A stretch of 64,000 nt of DNA from NCBI RefSeq assembly GCF_938030755.1, contig NZ_CALHIF010000056.1:1-64000 (forward strand), given 5' to 3'. Below the pieces are notes generated by a model. The model saw nothing but the letters and a program-made list of their open reading frames with translations, did not search any database and was not told the origin of the DNA. The stretch is from an uncultured Granulicatella sp. GTDB lineage: Bacteria > Bacillota > Bacilli > Lactobacillales > Aerococcaceae. This document shows, piece after piece, positions 15,321 to 25,426 of this stretch. A program made the position numbers and the translations under genes. How positions within the stretch are numbered: position 1 is the first letter of the stretch; the number at the start of each line of letters is the position of its first letter.

Positions 15321-17893
15321 CGTTTATATAGAATGAGGCTAAGAAACAGAAGAGAAGCAATACTTACTAGACTTCCTTCCAGTAAGAATGGGGTTATATA
15401 ACGATACTCGATTTGGTGAGCTCCTTTGGAAATTGTAAACCCAAGGAGGCTATCAAGAATCTTGAAAGTTTCCACTTCTTGCCCATCTACCCAAATTTTC
15501 CATCCAATGGAATATGGAATCGTCGTTAGAATCGTACTTTCTTCTTCTACCGTCATTTTTCCAGAAAAATGGGTAGAGGAGAAGGTGTCTAATTTTAATT
15601 CTTGAGCTTTCGTCTGTTGAATTCTATCCTGTAATACTTTTTCGTTTAAGGAATACAGACCTAACCTAGAAAAAGAAAATTGATCTTTTTGAATCGTGAA
15701 CTCTATCGTTTGAGGGATTCCTTTTTGCTTGGCAGCAATACTTAAAAGAACTGGTTTATATTCAACAGGATAAAAGAAATACTCTTTTCCATTCAGTGTC
15801 ATCGAAAAACTATCCTCATCCATATCTCCCGCAATTTCTAAATAGATAGGATCATCAGTTTCCGGAGTGAAGGTTAATATAATACTTCCTTTTTCTTCTT
15901 TATTTTCCAACTGAATATTTTGGTGTGCGGAAGGGCGCCCTTTAATATTATGGTAGTCTATTTGAGAAGAAACTCTTGTAAATATATCCTTTGGTGAATG
16001 AGTTCCAGCGAGTGCATTTGATAGTTGGTTTTGCATGATAACTGGATGATTAACGGGAACCTTCATAGCTTTTAATATGGGTTTCATTGGATAAGCAATA
16101 GAAAGAACATTGTCATTTTGAACAACAGTACCTTCTTCAAATTGCTGTATAACGTCCATCGTTTCTAAATCTTTTCTTTCCCAGCGATGATTATAAGAAG
16201 CCTGATTATTTGCGATAAAACTTGTTTTAATTCCAAGAAGGGCATCCGTTAGTAACGTTCCATTACTATAACTTACGTAGGCCACTCCTTGTCGAACACC
16301 GATAGCTTCAAAGAAACGTTCACTTTCTTTTTCAAAGGTAGATGAAAAATGAGAGATACCGTAAGAAGGAACTTGTAGACTATCGTTTTTTGAACGCGCA
16401 ATCGTTTTTTCGCTTCTAGAGAACGTGTTTTCAGGTGCTGATAGAGATTTGCTCCAAAGTTCCAAAGAAGCTTGATAGTTTGTAAAATCTGAATTCATCA
16501 CATATCCCAGTCTAGCTAAGTTAATTCCACTATTCAACACAAGTTCAATGAGGACTAAACTAATCCATAACCTACGAGAACGCTTCTGGAATCTGGTTTG
16601 AGCAATTAATCCATAGAGGATGCCCATTGAAATTCCAAACCCTAGAACGATTTGCCAGGATTGAAGGTAGGATTGAGGATAAAGGATGAAACCGATACTG
16701 ATGGCAAGCATAAAAAAGAATAATGTAAAAGCTTCAAACATCGAAATCTTTGAGGATTTCAATGTTTGTTGATATCCGATGTAAACAATCCAGAAACTAA
16801 ATAAGAATGAGAAACGGTAAGGATACCAATTCGGAAGTTGACCAGCATGCCAAATCCGATCTAAAAAATCGATATTAAAACTCACTAAAAAGAAGAGAGT
16901 AATGACAAAGGCAATGATTTTTTCAGCTAGTCTAATTTTTTTATGAGTAAAATAGGTAAAAAAGGAAAAGAGTGCCAAGCTTCCAACAAAAATATTTGGG
17001 TATCCTTTAGGCATCTGTTGAAAATCAAAACTACCGATAAATAATTTCGATAGTATCAATAAAGGATTGTATTCAGACTTCAGAGACCAGAGACTTTGCT
17101 TTGCTGCTCCTTTACTTCCAAGTAAACTATAAGCACTTGGAAGTAGAACAATCATAATGAGCCCAATCGCTAATATACTGTATAGAGCAAAACGAGCTCC
17201 CGTTTTAAGAAAATCCTTCCATTGAAAGCTTCCTTTTTCAAGCAAGTAGGCATAAGGAAAATAAAACACTAAAAAGAGGCAAATCATATATCCTGTGTAA
17301 TAATTAGCTAGAACGGTGATTGCCAATGGAAGAATATACCGAATCGGATTTTCATTGTTAATGAGCGAGTCGGCCCCTAATAAAATGACTGGAAAACCAA
17401 TCAAGGCATCTAGCCACATGATATTTAGTTGATTAACCGATAGATAACTTATAAACCCATAAGAAAGTGCAAATAGAAGTGCATTCAAATCTCTTTTTCC
17501 AAATTTCTTATCCAAAAAATAGGCAAAGCTGACCGTACAAAAAATGAGTTTTAATAGAATCAGAAGTGAGATTCCTATTGTAATGTGTGATTTTGGAATT
17601 ATAAGAAAAATCAAGTTAAAGGGACTTAATAAATAATAAGACCATAAGCTTACCATCTCTCCACTGATGGATTTGGAAAAGCTATAAAAGAACTGTTCAG
17701 GATGATGCAATAGAGTATCCTGATAATAAGCAAAGAAATCGACGTATTGTTGCCCCAAATCGACGGTTAGCCAAGTGCGATTTCCAAATGGGGTTATTGA
17801 AAAAAGAATAAATATAAAAAGAAGGAGGAATAGTGGGATTAAAACACTAAGGCTGTAGTATTTTCTTTTATTCCAATTGCTTTTAGATTTCAT
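15299..17893 (-). CDS. YfhO family membrane protein (GT-C-like glycosylation enzyme)
   Basis: An 864-residue protein with about twelve membrane segments in the first 500 residues and a soluble extracytoplasmic C-terminal domain that ends in one more helix and a KRKKTDAS tail. The first external loop carries DLGQQYVDFF, the acidic position used by GT-C transferases. The start at 17893 has AAGGAGG before it; a longer frame from 17926 lacks a site. In B. subtilis and Listeria, YfhO proteins act with a CsbB-like polyprenyl-phosphate transferase to glycosylate lipoteichoic acid. A CsbB-like gene lies at 3832 in this window, so the two may cooperate. Confidence 0.85.
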   Translation of the reverse strand: MKSKSNWNKRKYYSLSVLIPLFLLLFIFILFSITPFGNRTWLTVDLGQQYVDFFAYYQDTLLHHPEQFFYSFSKSISGEMVSLWSYYLLSPFNLIFLIIPKSHITIGISLLILLKLIFCTVSFAYFLDKKFGKRDLNALLFALSYGFISYLSVNQLNIMWLDALIGFPVILLGADSLINNENPIRYILPLAITVLANYYTGYMICLFLVFYFPYAYLLEKGSFQWKDFLKTGARFALYSILAIGLIMIVLLPSAYSLLGSKGAAKQSLWSLKSEYNPLLILSKLFIGSFDFQQMPKGYPNIFVGSLALFSFFTYFTHKKIRLAEKIIAFVITLFFLVSFNIDFLDRIWHAGQLPNWYPYRFSFLFSFWIVYIGYQQTLKSSKISMFEAFTLFFFMLAISIGFILYPQSYLQSWQIVLGFGISMGILYGLIAQTRFQKRSRRLWISLVLIELVLNSGINLARLGYVMNSDFTNYQASLELWSKSLSAPENTFSRSEKTIARSKNDSLQVPSYGISHFSSTFEKESERFFEAIGVRQGVAYVSYSNGTLLTDALLGIKTSFIANNQASYNHRWERKDLETMDVIQQFEEGTVVQNDNVLSIAYPMKPILKAMKVPVNHPVIMQNQLSNALAGTHSPKDIFTRVSSQIDYHNIKGRPSAHQNIQLENKEEKGSIILTFTPETDDPIYLEIAGDMDEDSFSMTLNGKEYFFYPVEYKPVLLSIAAKQKGIPQTIEFTIQKDQFSFSRLGLYSLNEKVLQDRIQQTKAQELKLDTFSSTHFSGKMTVEEESTILTTIPYSIGWKIWVDGQEVETFKILDSLLGFTISKGAHQIEYRYITPFLLEGSLVSIASLLFLSLILYKRKKTDAS

Positions 17894-18025
17894 AGGGACC
17901 TCCTTAGTTGTATTCAATGATAGCATAGCACGTTATTGGATTTGCTGCACGAAAATTTTGGTAGTGAAGTCCTAAAATCTTAGTATTTTATTAACCCCTT
18001 TTTATATAGTTCAAATAGGAATTTA

Positions 18026-18034
18026 TGGTATACT
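18026..18034 (+). promoter_or_regulatory. Extended -10 of the PBP2B gene
   Basis: TGGTATACT, about 35 bases before the chosen start at 18069. Confidence 0.55.
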
Positions 18035-18068
18035 GTTATGAGTTACTAGAATATGCATGGAGTTTATT

Positions 18069-20192
18069 ATGTTGAATAAAAGAAAATCAAAAAATAAAAA
18101 GAAAAAATCACATATTCCATTTCGTTTAAATTTATTATTTTTAATTGTATTCTTTTCGTTTATTGCATTGATTAGCCGCTTGGCGTATGTCCAATTGGTT
18201 AAAGGAAATGAATTTGTTGCTCTCGTTCAACGAACTGAAACAACTACTTCCAAAAAAGCTGTTCCTAGAGGATCTATCTATGATAGCCAAGGTCGAGTGT
18301 TAGTAGGAAACAAGCCTAAATTATCGATTAATTATACAAGACCTGCAGATGCGAAGGCCTCAAAAATGTTAGAAATCGCCAAAAAATTAACCTCTTTGAT
18401 TTCAGTCGATACTTCTGAATTAAAAGAGCGTGATTTGAAAGATTATTGGGTGGCGTTAAATCCAGATAAGTTAGATGGATTACTTACTGCAGAAGAAAAA
18501 AAACAAATTTCAAAAGAAAATCTCTCTGCAAGCCAAACGTATGAGATGCAATTAGCTCATATTTCTTCAGATGAGTTAAACTATAGTGAAGCTGAAAAAC
18601 AAGTGATTGCTATTTTTACAAAGATGAATAGTGCTTATTCTCTTTCAACAGTTACGCTAAAAAATGAAGGAGTAACCGAGCAGGAAGTCGCAAAAATCAG
18701 TGAACGATTAGGCGAGCTTCGTGGAGTGGACATTGATTCCGATTGGGACCGGGAATATCCAATGGGAGATATGTTAAAAACTATCCTTGGAACAGTATCT
18801 TCTGAAAAAACAGGATTACCTTCTTCAAAAGTAAAATCATTACTAGCTCAAGGATATTCACTGAACGATCGTGTCGGAACGAGTTATTTAGAAGAACAAT
18901 ATGAGAATGTTCTAAGTGGCTCTAAGACTGTCGTTCAATCTCAAACGAATACAAAAGGACAAGTCATCAAAAATAACGAAACTTATCCAGGGAAAGCAGG
19001 GTCCAATTTAGTATTAACCATTGATACTGAATTCCAGAAAAAAATAGAAGAAATTGCCAAAACTTCTGTTGAAGAAATGACGGATCCCGCTGCTGATCGA
19101 GTGTACATCGTGGTAATGAATCCTAAGAATGGAGACGTTCTAGGAATTACGGGTAAGAAAAAGAAATTTGATGAGAATTTCCAATCCAATGGAGTGGAAG
19201 ACGATGCCTTAGGAGCGATTAACAACTCATTTGGAATGGGGTCGGTAGTTAAACCAGCGACTGTTCTATCTGGTTATATGGATGGAGCATTGACTCTTGA
19301 AGACAATAAAATAGTCGATGAACCAATTGAATTTGAAGCTTCTAAACCGAAAAGCTCATGGTTTAATCGCAATGGGAAAATTGAATTAACAGACCTAGAT
19401 GCATTGGAACGTTCTTCAAACGTATATATGATTAAATTAGCGATGAAAATGGGTGGACAAGCAGAATATGTCAAGGGCGGAAAATTGAATATCAATTTAA
19501 GCCTATTTGATAAATTACGTGAGTATTATGCTCAATTTGGTTTGGGTGTAAGAACCGGCATTGATCTTCCAAATGAAGGAAAAGGATATAATGGTGGAAC
19601 AGCCGATGCCTTTTCTGCACTTGACTTTGCGTTCGGTCAGTTTGACTTATATACACCGCTTCAATTGGCTCAATATATGTCTACGATTGCAAATGGAGGA
19701 ACACGTATTGCTCCTCGCTTAGTGAAAGAAATTCATGAAACGAGCCCTAAAGGTGGAATTGGAAATCTAGAAGATGTCATTCCAACCAAAATTATGAATA
19801 CCCTTCAAGTCGATAAGAAAATCCTAGATCATATTAAAGAAGGGCTATACCGTGTTACTCATGGGGAGAACGGAACCTCTGCTTCTACTTTCAAAAATTA
19901 CTCACCTGAAGTAGCTGGTAAAACAGGAACTGCAGAAGCGTTCTATTCTGGGCCTAATCCTTCTTATAAAAATGAGGCAGTTGAAAACTCAACATTCATA
20001 TCATATGCACCATATGATAATCCTGAAATTGTTGTATCTGTAGTAGCACCATACTTTAAAGATGGATCACCATCAGATTATGCTGCTAAAATTGCTAAAA
20101 AAGTGTATGAAGCCTATTTTGGTAAAAAAAGTGATTCAGAAACCAATGCTTCAACAGTGAATACGCAAGTACAACAAAATAACAGACAATAA
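18069..20192 (+). CDS. Class B penicillin-binding protein, PBP2B-like transpeptidase
   Basis: A 707-residue protein. A basic N-terminus precedes one membrane anchor (about 22-42). The dimerisation domain starts at VPRGSIYDSQGRVL. The transpeptidase domain holds SVVK (active-site serine), SSN and KTGT in the usual order. It forms peptide cross-links in peptidoglycan, in the septal or peripheral machine. GGAG at 18059-18062 supports the ATG at 18069 over one at 18057. It stands alone, not in a dcw cluster, as for pbp2b in streptococci. Confidence 0.9.
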   Translation: MLNKRKSKNKKKKSHIPFRLNLLFLIVFFSFIALISRLAYVQLVKGNEFVALVQRTETTTSKKAVPRGSIYDSQGRVLVGNKPKLSINYTRPADAKASKMLEIAKKLTSLISVDTSELKERDLKDYWVALNPDKLDGLLTAEEKKQISKENLSASQTYEMQLAHISSDELNYSEAEKQVIAIFTKMNSAYSLSTVTLKNEGVTEQEVAKISERLGELRGVDIDSDWDREYPMGDMLKTILGTVSSEKTGLPSSKVKSLLAQGYSLNDRVGTSYLEEQYENVLSGSKTVVQSQTNTKGQVIKNNETYPGKAGSNLVLTIDTEFQKKIEEIAKTSVEEMTDPAADRVYIVVMNPKNGDVLGITGKKKKFDENFQSNGVEDDALGAINNSFGMGSVVKPATVLSGYMDGALTLEDNKIVDEPIEFEASKPKSSWFNRNGKIELTDLDALERSSNVYMIKLAMKMGGQAEYVKGGKLNINLSLFDKLREYYAQFGLGVRTGIDLPNEGKGYNGGTADAFSALDFAFGQFDLYTPLQLAQYMSTIANGGTRIAPRLVKEIHETSPKGGIGNLEDVIPTKIMNTLQVDKKILDHIKEGLYRVTHGENGTSASTFKNYSPEVAGKTGTAEAFYSGPNPSYKNEAVENSTFISYAPYDNPEIVVSVVAPYFKDGSPSDYAAKIAKKVYEAYFGKKSDSETNASTVNTQVQQNNRQ

Positions 20193-20198
20193 TTGGAA

Positions 20199-20229
20199 AA
20201 TGAGTGATAGTGTTATCACTCATTTTTTT
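20199..20229 (+). terminator. Terminator after the PBP2B gene
   Basis: AATGAGTGATA and TATCACTCATT arms around a short loop, then a T run. Confidence 0.9.
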
Positions 20230-20304
20230 GTCTTTAAAGTTTAGTAAAATCGATTGTTGAAATGCTTAAAACCAATTATAATAAAGCAAAATGGAGGCGA
20301 AATT

Positions 20305-20847
20305 ATGGATTTTACAGAAAAAACAATTCAAAGAGATATTAAATATTCAGGACGTATTTTTACGGTGACACAAGATATTGTAGAACTACCGAATGGGAAA
20401 ACTTCAACGAGGGACCTCGTATTCCATACAGGAGCAGTAGCAGTACTTGTCATTCGTGATGGGAAGATGTTACTCGTTAGACAATATCGAAAACCATTAG
20501 AAATGCATTTCTTAGAAATTCCAGCGGGTAAATTAGACTCGAAGGAAGAAGTGCCTTTAGAAGCCGCAAAACGTGAATTAGAAGAGGAAACAAATCTTGT
20601 TGCCGAAGAATGGGTGAAGATGATGGAAATGATCTCAACACCTGGATTCTGCGATGAGAAAATCACATTATTCCAAGCCAAAAATGTTAGTGTCAAAGAA
20701 GATGCAAAACCTGCAGACGAAGATGAATTTGTCGAAATTTTATGGATGCCGCTAGAAGAAGTGATGCAAAAAATCCAAGCAGGTGAAATTGCTGACGCGA
20801 AGACAATTATTGCAGCACAATATGCTTGGATGCATAAAGGAGAATAA
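20305..20847 (+). CDS. nudF: Nudix hydrolase, ADP-ribose pyrophosphatase type
   Basis: A 180-residue enzyme. The Nudix box begins at GKLDSKEEVPLEAAKREL and contains REx(2)EE as RELEEETNL, giving the metal-binding glutamates. Fold and length fit NudF, which cleaves ADP-ribose to AMP and ribose 5-phosphate. ATG at 20305 has GGAGGC 9 bases upstream; the frame upstream of it has no site. The next gene starts 3 bases after the stop. Confidence 0.88.
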   Translation: MDFTEKTIQRDIKYSGRIFTVTQDIVELPNGKTSTRDLVFHTGAVAVLVIRDGKMLLVRQYRKPLEMHFLEIPAGKLDSKEEVPLEAAKRELEEETNLVAEEWVKMMEMISTPGFCDEKITLFQAKNVSVKEDAKPADEDEFVEILWMPLEEVMQKIQAGEIADAKTIIAAQYAWMHKGE

Positions 20848-20850
20848 TCA

Positions 20851-21132
20851 ATGCCAAATGAACCTTTATTAACGAGAAAATCGTATAAAGAGCAATTAGA
20901 AAAGCAGAATAGAGAATTAGAAGAATTAGAGGCTCGACAAAGTCGTAGAGACAGCCGATTATCGTCTTTTGAACGAGAAGAAGAGTTACATTCAGAGTAT
21001 GCGGAAGAAGCTTCCCAAGTACACCGCACGCCAAAATCAGGACTAAGAAGATACAATCATTTTCTGAATGTATGGCTTGTTTCCGTCATTGTGATATTAA
21101 TCATTGTGATTGCGATTCAAATGTTCTTTTAA
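20851..21132 (+). CDS. Hypothetical tail-anchored membrane protein (93 aa)
   Basis: Residues 1-70 are strongly charged, with a likely coiled coil (about 12-50, rich in E, R and L). A single hydrophobic segment at about 72-92 ends the protein, so the N-terminus is probably cytoplasmic. GGAG lies 8 bases before the ATG, and the gene is coupled to nudF. No family recognised. The arrangement recalls small membrane proteins found downstream of nudF in other Lactobacillales, but I cannot name one. Confidence 0.65.
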   Translation: MPNEPLLTRKSYKEQLEKQNRELEELEARQSRRDSRLSSFEREEELHSEYAEEASQVHRTPKSGLRRYNHFLNVWLVSVIVILIIVIAIQMFF

Positions 21133-21171
21133 TCCAATTAAGATTAGTTTTTCTTTTCATTTTGAAGCCAT

Positions 21172-21440
21172 TATGATAGGATAAAGCATATATAGAAAAC
21201 ACATTGATGGAAAAGGGTTTTTAACAAAGCTTTTCAGGGAGGAAGATCCTGACTGCAAGTCTTCCAAGTCACGTTTCAAACTTTTCATTTCCGGAGTGAC
21301 CATTGGGATTCGCTGATGAATAATGGTTCGGGTCGCCCCCGTTAACAGCGTCCAAGTGTCTTGAGCGAGTCTCAAGGAACAAGGGTGGTACCGCGAAATT
21401 TCGTCCCTTATAGTCTATTGGCTATAAGGGATTTTTTATT
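21172..21440 (+). promoter_or_regulatory. T-box leader of pheST
   Basis: The conserved T-box AGGGTGGTACCGCG is at 21382-21395, followed by the terminator stem CCCTTATAG/CTATAAGGG (21405-21413, 21422-21430) and a T run. The competing antiterminator would use the T-box. Upstream stems include a stem formed by GTCAC and GTGAC (21269-21300) that holds a TTC at 21275-21277, the expected phenylalanine specifier codon. A -10 TATGAT is at 21172-21177. Uncharged tRNA-Phe would prevent termination. Confidence 0.93.
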
Positions 21441-21458
21441 TTTATAAGGAGGAATACA

Positions 21459-22514
21459 ATGAATTTAGAAGAAATGAAAGTACAGTTTGATGCGATTCGT
21501 AAAGATGTGCTTGCTTCGCTAGAAGAAGTTACAAACTTAAAAGAGCTCGATCAAATTCGTGTACAACAATTAGGGAAAAAAGGACCAATCACTGAAGTTC
21601 TTAAAAACATTAAAAACTTAGCCAACGAAGAGAAACCAAAAGTGGGGGCTCTTGCTAATGAATTACGTTCTGTATTAGAAGAAAAAATCGCTTCTGTGAA
21701 AGAAGTGCTTGAAGCAAAAGCATTAGAAGAAGCGTTACAATCTGAAACCATCGACGTCACAATGCCAGGACGTCCAGTAGAACGTGGAACTGCGCACGTA
21801 TTAGCGCATGTGCAAGACCAAGTGGAAGATTTCTTCATCGGCCTTGGTTACCAAGTGGTAGAAGGACCAGAAGTGGAATCAGACCACTATAACTTCGAGA
21901 TGATGAACTTGCCAAAAGATCACCCAGCGCGTGATATGCAAGATACATTCTATATCACTCCTGAGTACTTACTTCGTACTCAAACTTCTCCAGTACAAGC
22001 CCGTACAATGGAAAAACATGACTTTACAAAAGGCCCATTGAAGATGTTAAGCCCAGGTCGTGTATTCCGTCGTGATAACGATGATGCGACACACTCACAT
22101 CAGTTTTATCAAATCGAAGGTCTTGTGATCGATAAACACATTACAATGTCAGACTTAAAAGGAACGCTTGCGGCATTTGCCAAAGAAATGTTCGGGGAAG
22201 AGCGTGAAGTCCGTCTTCGTCCAAGTTACTTCCCATTCACTGAACCATCTCTAGAAGTGGATATTAGCTGCTTCAAATGTGGTGGTGAAGGCTGTTCTGT
22301 ATGTAAAGGAACAGGTTGGATTGAAGTATTAGGTAGTGGGATGGTGCATCCAAACGTACTTGAAGCTGCAGGTGTGGATTCAAGCGTTTATGGTGGATTT
22401 GCCTTCGGGTTAGGTCAAGACCGTATTGCAATGTTGAAATATGGAATTGAGGATATTCGTTCATTATATACAAACGATGTACGTTTCTTAAGCCAATTTA
22501 CGAAAGAATCATAA
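21459..22514 (+). CDS. pheS: Phenylalanyl-tRNA synthetase alpha subunit
   Basis: A 351-residue class II synthetase subunit. An N-terminal coiled coil (1-100) is followed by the catalytic core with GDxxxF-type motif 2 around RVFRRDNDDATHSHQFYQIEG and motif 3 GLGQDRIAMLKYGI. It joins phenylalanine to tRNA-Phe as an alpha2beta2 enzyme. AAGGAGG precedes the ATG. Coupled to pheT 13 bases later and controlled by the T-box leader. Confidence 0.98.
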   Translation: MNLEEMKVQFDAIRKDVLASLEEVTNLKELDQIRVQQLGKKGPITEVLKNIKNLANEEKPKVGALANELRSVLEEKIASVKEVLEAKALEEALQSETIDVTMPGRPVERGTAHVLAHVQDQVEDFFIGLGYQVVEGPEVESDHYNFEMMNLPKDHPARDMQDTFYITPEYLLRTQTSPVQARTMEKHDFTKGPLKMLSPGRVFRRDNDDATHSHQFYQIEGLVIDKHITMSDLKGTLAAFAKEMFGEEREVRLRPSYFPFTEPSLEVDISCFKCGGEGCSVCKGTGWIEVLGSGMVHPNVLEAAGVDSSVYGGFAFGLGQDRIAMLKYGIEDIRSLYTNDVRFLSQFTKES

Positions 22515-22527
22515 GAGGAGGAAGAAC

Positions 22528-24948
22528 ATGGAATTATCATACGAATGGTTAAATGAATATATTGATTTATCACAAATCACTCCTCAAGAATTAGGAGAAA
22601 AAATGTCTCGTACAGGGATCGAAGTGGATAGCGTAACGGTTCCAGGCGAAGGCTTAAAAGGACTAGTGGTTGGTTTAGCAACCAAAGTCGTTGACCATCC
22701 AGATTCAGACCACTTACACGTTGTCACTGTTGAAGTAGGGCAAGAAGAGCCTCTTCAAATTGTGTGCGGTGCTCCAAATATCCAAGCAGGCCAAAAGGTG
22801 ATTGTGGCGACTCACGGTGCACGCATTGCTGGTGGTCATAAAATTAAACGTGGAAAATTACGTGGTGTAGAATCTCAAGGGATGATTTGTTCCTTACAAG
22901 AAATTGGGGTACCAAGTAACTTAGTACCAAAAGAATACGAAGATGGGATTTACGTCTTCACAGATGACAGCATTGAAGTAGGAAGCGACGCAGTTTCTGC
23001 ATTAGCGCTTGATTCAGCGATTGTGGAACTCGATATCACTGCGAACCGTTCTGACGCTTTAAGCATGCGCGGTTCTGTTCACGAAATCGGTGCGATTTAC
23101 AACTTGAAGAATCATTTAGAACCAGACGTTTTTGAAAAAGGAACGTCTTGCGAAATTCCAGGCGTTGTCAAAGTTTCTGTAGAAAACGAAGCAGATGCTC
23201 CTGCATACCACGCATTCTTAATCGAAGGTGTTAAAGTGGCTCCAAGTCCACAATGGATGCAAAATCGTTTAATCGCAGCAGGCGTTCGTCCAATCAACAA
23301 TCTTGTGGATGTCACAAACTATATTTTAATGGAATACGGTCAACCGCTTCATGCATTCGACTACAATAAATTACCTGAAAAAGCCATTCATGTTCGTCGC
23401 GCAACAGAAGGCGAAACATTAGTGACTTTAGACGGTGAAGAACGTGCATTAGAAAACGAAATCGTGATTACTTCAGGCGGAAAACCAGTCGCATTAGCTG
23501 GGGTAATGGGTGGATTAGACACTGAAATCTCAGACGAGACAACTACAGTTTTATTAGAAGCAGCCCTGTTCGATCCTAAAGCGGTTCGTCTTGCTTCCCA
23601 AAAACATAACTTACGTAGTGAATCAAGTGCTCGTTTTGAAAAAGGCATTAACAAAGCGACGATTGTTCAAGCCGGAAAACGCGCTGCAGCATTGATTGCT
23701 GAACTTGGCGAAGGAACAGTGAAAGAGGAATATGCGTCAGCACAAAGCTATGACTTAGAATTACCAGTTGTGAGCATCACTCTAGAACGCTTAAATCACG
23801 TTTTAGGAACAAGCTTAACACTAGATGAAGTGAAACAAGTATTTGCACAATTAGAATATCCAACAACGGTAGAAGGAACTCGTTTCGACGTGACGATTCC
23901 TGCATGGAGATTTGATATTTCAATCGAAGCAGACTTAGTAGAAGAAGTGGGACGTATTTACGGATATGATAAGATTCCTGCAACATTACCAACAACAGAA
24001 AGTACAGTAGGTGGCTTAACAGATAAACAACGCTTCATCCGTTACACTCGTCAATTCATGCAAGGGGCTGGACTTTCACAAGCGTACACTTATGCGTTAA
24101 CGACTCCAGAGAAATCTAAATGGTTTACAAAAAAAGACGCAACAAGTGTACGTTTAAGCTGGCCAATGAGTGAAGATCGTAGCGAATTACGTCAATCACT
24201 ATTACCAAGTTTATTAGAAGCCGTTCAATACAATGTGGCTCGTTCACAAAACAACGTGAAATTATTCGAAGCAGGTCGTGTGTTCAAGTTAGGGACTGCA
24301 GGCAATGAAGATTTCATCGAGAACGAAGTCATTGCGGGTATTTTAACAGGAGACGTGACAAGTGCAAACTGGAACCATAAAGCAGAGAAAGTAGATTTCT
24401 ATGTTGTAAAAGGGATTCTAGAAGCGTATTTCACACAACTAGACTGCTTAGATCGTGTTCGATTCGAGCCTTTAACAGACATTGAAGAATTACACCCAGG
24501 ACAATCAGCACGCATTCTTTTAGATGGAGAAGTGATTGGGTTAGTCGGGAAAGTTCATCCATCGGTTCAAAAAGCTTTAGACTTACAAGACACATTCGTC
24601 TTCGAGTTAGATGTGGAAACATTACTTGCAGCGAACTTACAAGAAGCGGTTATTCAATCTGTTGCGAAATATCCAAGCATGACGCGCGATATCGCCATCT
24701 TAGCACCAACTTCATTAACACATGCAGAGTTAGTAGATGTGATTCGTGCAAATGCAGGTGAGTTCTTATCGAAAGTAACGTTATTCGACGTTTATAAAGG
24801 GGAACACGTGCCAGAAGGATTCCAATCATTAGCGTATTCATTATTGTTTGTGAACCGCAATGCGACGTTGGAGGAGGATGTTATTAAGTCCGCCATGACT
24901 CGCGTAGAAGAAGCATTAGTTGCTTTAGAAAACGTATCTATTCGATAA
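22528..24948 (+). CDS. pheT: Phenylalanyl-tRNA synthetase beta subunit
   Basis: An 806-residue protein of normal length: N-terminal EMAP/tRNA-binding domain (about 40-150, CGAPNIQAGQKV), B3/B4 editing domain (about 210-400), B5 domain (about 405-480), catalytic-like core, and the C-terminal anticodon-binding FDX-ACB domain (about 710-806, KYPSMTRDIAIL). It completes the synthetase and edits Tyr-tRNA-Phe. Ribosome site GAGGAGG. Confidence 0.98.
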   Translation: MELSYEWLNEYIDLSQITPQELGEKMSRTGIEVDSVTVPGEGLKGLVVGLATKVVDHPDSDHLHVVTVEVGQEEPLQIVCGAPNIQAGQKVIVATHGARIAGGHKIKRGKLRGVESQGMICSLQEIGVPSNLVPKEYEDGIYVFTDDSIEVGSDAVSALALDSAIVELDITANRSDALSMRGSVHEIGAIYNLKNHLEPDVFEKGTSCEIPGVVKVSVENEADAPAYHAFLIEGVKVAPSPQWMQNRLIAAGVRPINNLVDVTNYILMEYGQPLHAFDYNKLPEKAIHVRRATEGETLVTLDGEERALENEIVITSGGKPVALAGVMGGLDTEISDETTTVLLEAALFDPKAVRLASQKHNLRSESSARFEKGINKATIVQAGKRAAALIAELGEGTVKEEYASAQSYDLELPVVSITLERLNHVLGTSLTLDEVKQVFAQLEYPTTVEGTRFDVTIPAWRFDISIEADLVEEVGRIYGYDKIPATLPTTESTVGGLTDKQRFIRYTRQFMQGAGLSQAYTYALTTPEKSKWFTKKDATSVRLSWPMSEDRSELRQSLLPSLLEAVQYNVARSQNNVKLFEAGRVFKLGTAGNEDFIENEVIAGILTGDVTSANWNHKAEKVDFYVVKGILEAYFTQLDCLDRVRFEPLTDIEELHPGQSARILLDGEVIGLVGKVHPSVQKALDLQDTFVFELDVETLLAANLQEAVIQSVAKYPSMTRDIAILAPTSLTHAELVDVIRANAGEFLSKVTLFDVYKGEHVPEGFQSLAYSLLFVNRNATLEEDVIKSAMTRVEEALVALENVSIR

Positions 24949-24958
24949 AGTAAAGTAG

Positions 24959-25195
24959 GTACGAAGATTATTTTATGGAGTACTTTAAAAACTTAGATTA
25001 CCTTCGGTTATCTTCATAATAACAACAATAGCTGTACCGGATTGAGCCAAGGTCTCAATCTTATCGAGCCTCAAACGGATGCTAGGAAATAAATTTCTAG
25101 CATCCGTAATTCGCATCGATTACACTCGCTATTGTTGTTATTATAGAAACCGAGGTAATCTTTGTTTTTATACATAGAATAATTAATCTTCGTAC
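24959..25195 (+). repeat. Palindromic intergenic element, copy B
   Basis: Ends are a perfect 12-bp inverted repeat, GTACGAAGATTA and TAATCTTCGTAC. A second arm pair, AGATTACC near 24995 and GGTAATCT near 25154, leads into CGGTTATCTTCATA and TATAGAAACCG. The core has GGATTGAGCC (25039-25048), GGTCTCAATC, GAGCCTCAAA (25066-25075), a hairpin with arms ACGGATGCTAG and CTAGCATCCGT, then TAATTCGCAT (25107-25116). It follows pheT. Confidence 0.85.
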
Positions 25196-25260
25196 TTTTT
25201 TTGTTGTGCTAGTTTATAAAGTGCTAATACTTCTTCTGCGCTCGTAAAACCAGAAGGGCA

Positions 25261-25312
25261 AGGGGCACCGGCTCGAGCCAGTGTCTCTCGCCTTTGAGGC
25301 TTCAATGCTACA
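25261..25312 (+). repeat. Palindromic element, core fragment E
   Basis: GGCTCGAGCC at 25270-25279 and GTCTCTCGCCTTT at 25283-25295 match the core of the other copies closely, but the outer arms and the AATTCGCAT block are missing. It lies 66 bases after copy B and looks like a decayed or partial copy. Confidence 0.6.
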
Positions 25313-25426
25313 CCCACTATTCTTTCAATAAACTGATTCTTTTTGTAATCCTTGAACTTTGGTCAGCTAGCTTTTCTAAACTTACTAATGCGTCTTCTAT
25401 GTTCGCTAGAGAAGTGAAGAGGATGA

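Noticed and set aside
20328..21056. A 242-codon open frame on the minus strand across nudF and the next gene
   Set aside because: It is an antisense shadow of two genes with clear domains and ribosome sites; composition is serine-rich without any motif.
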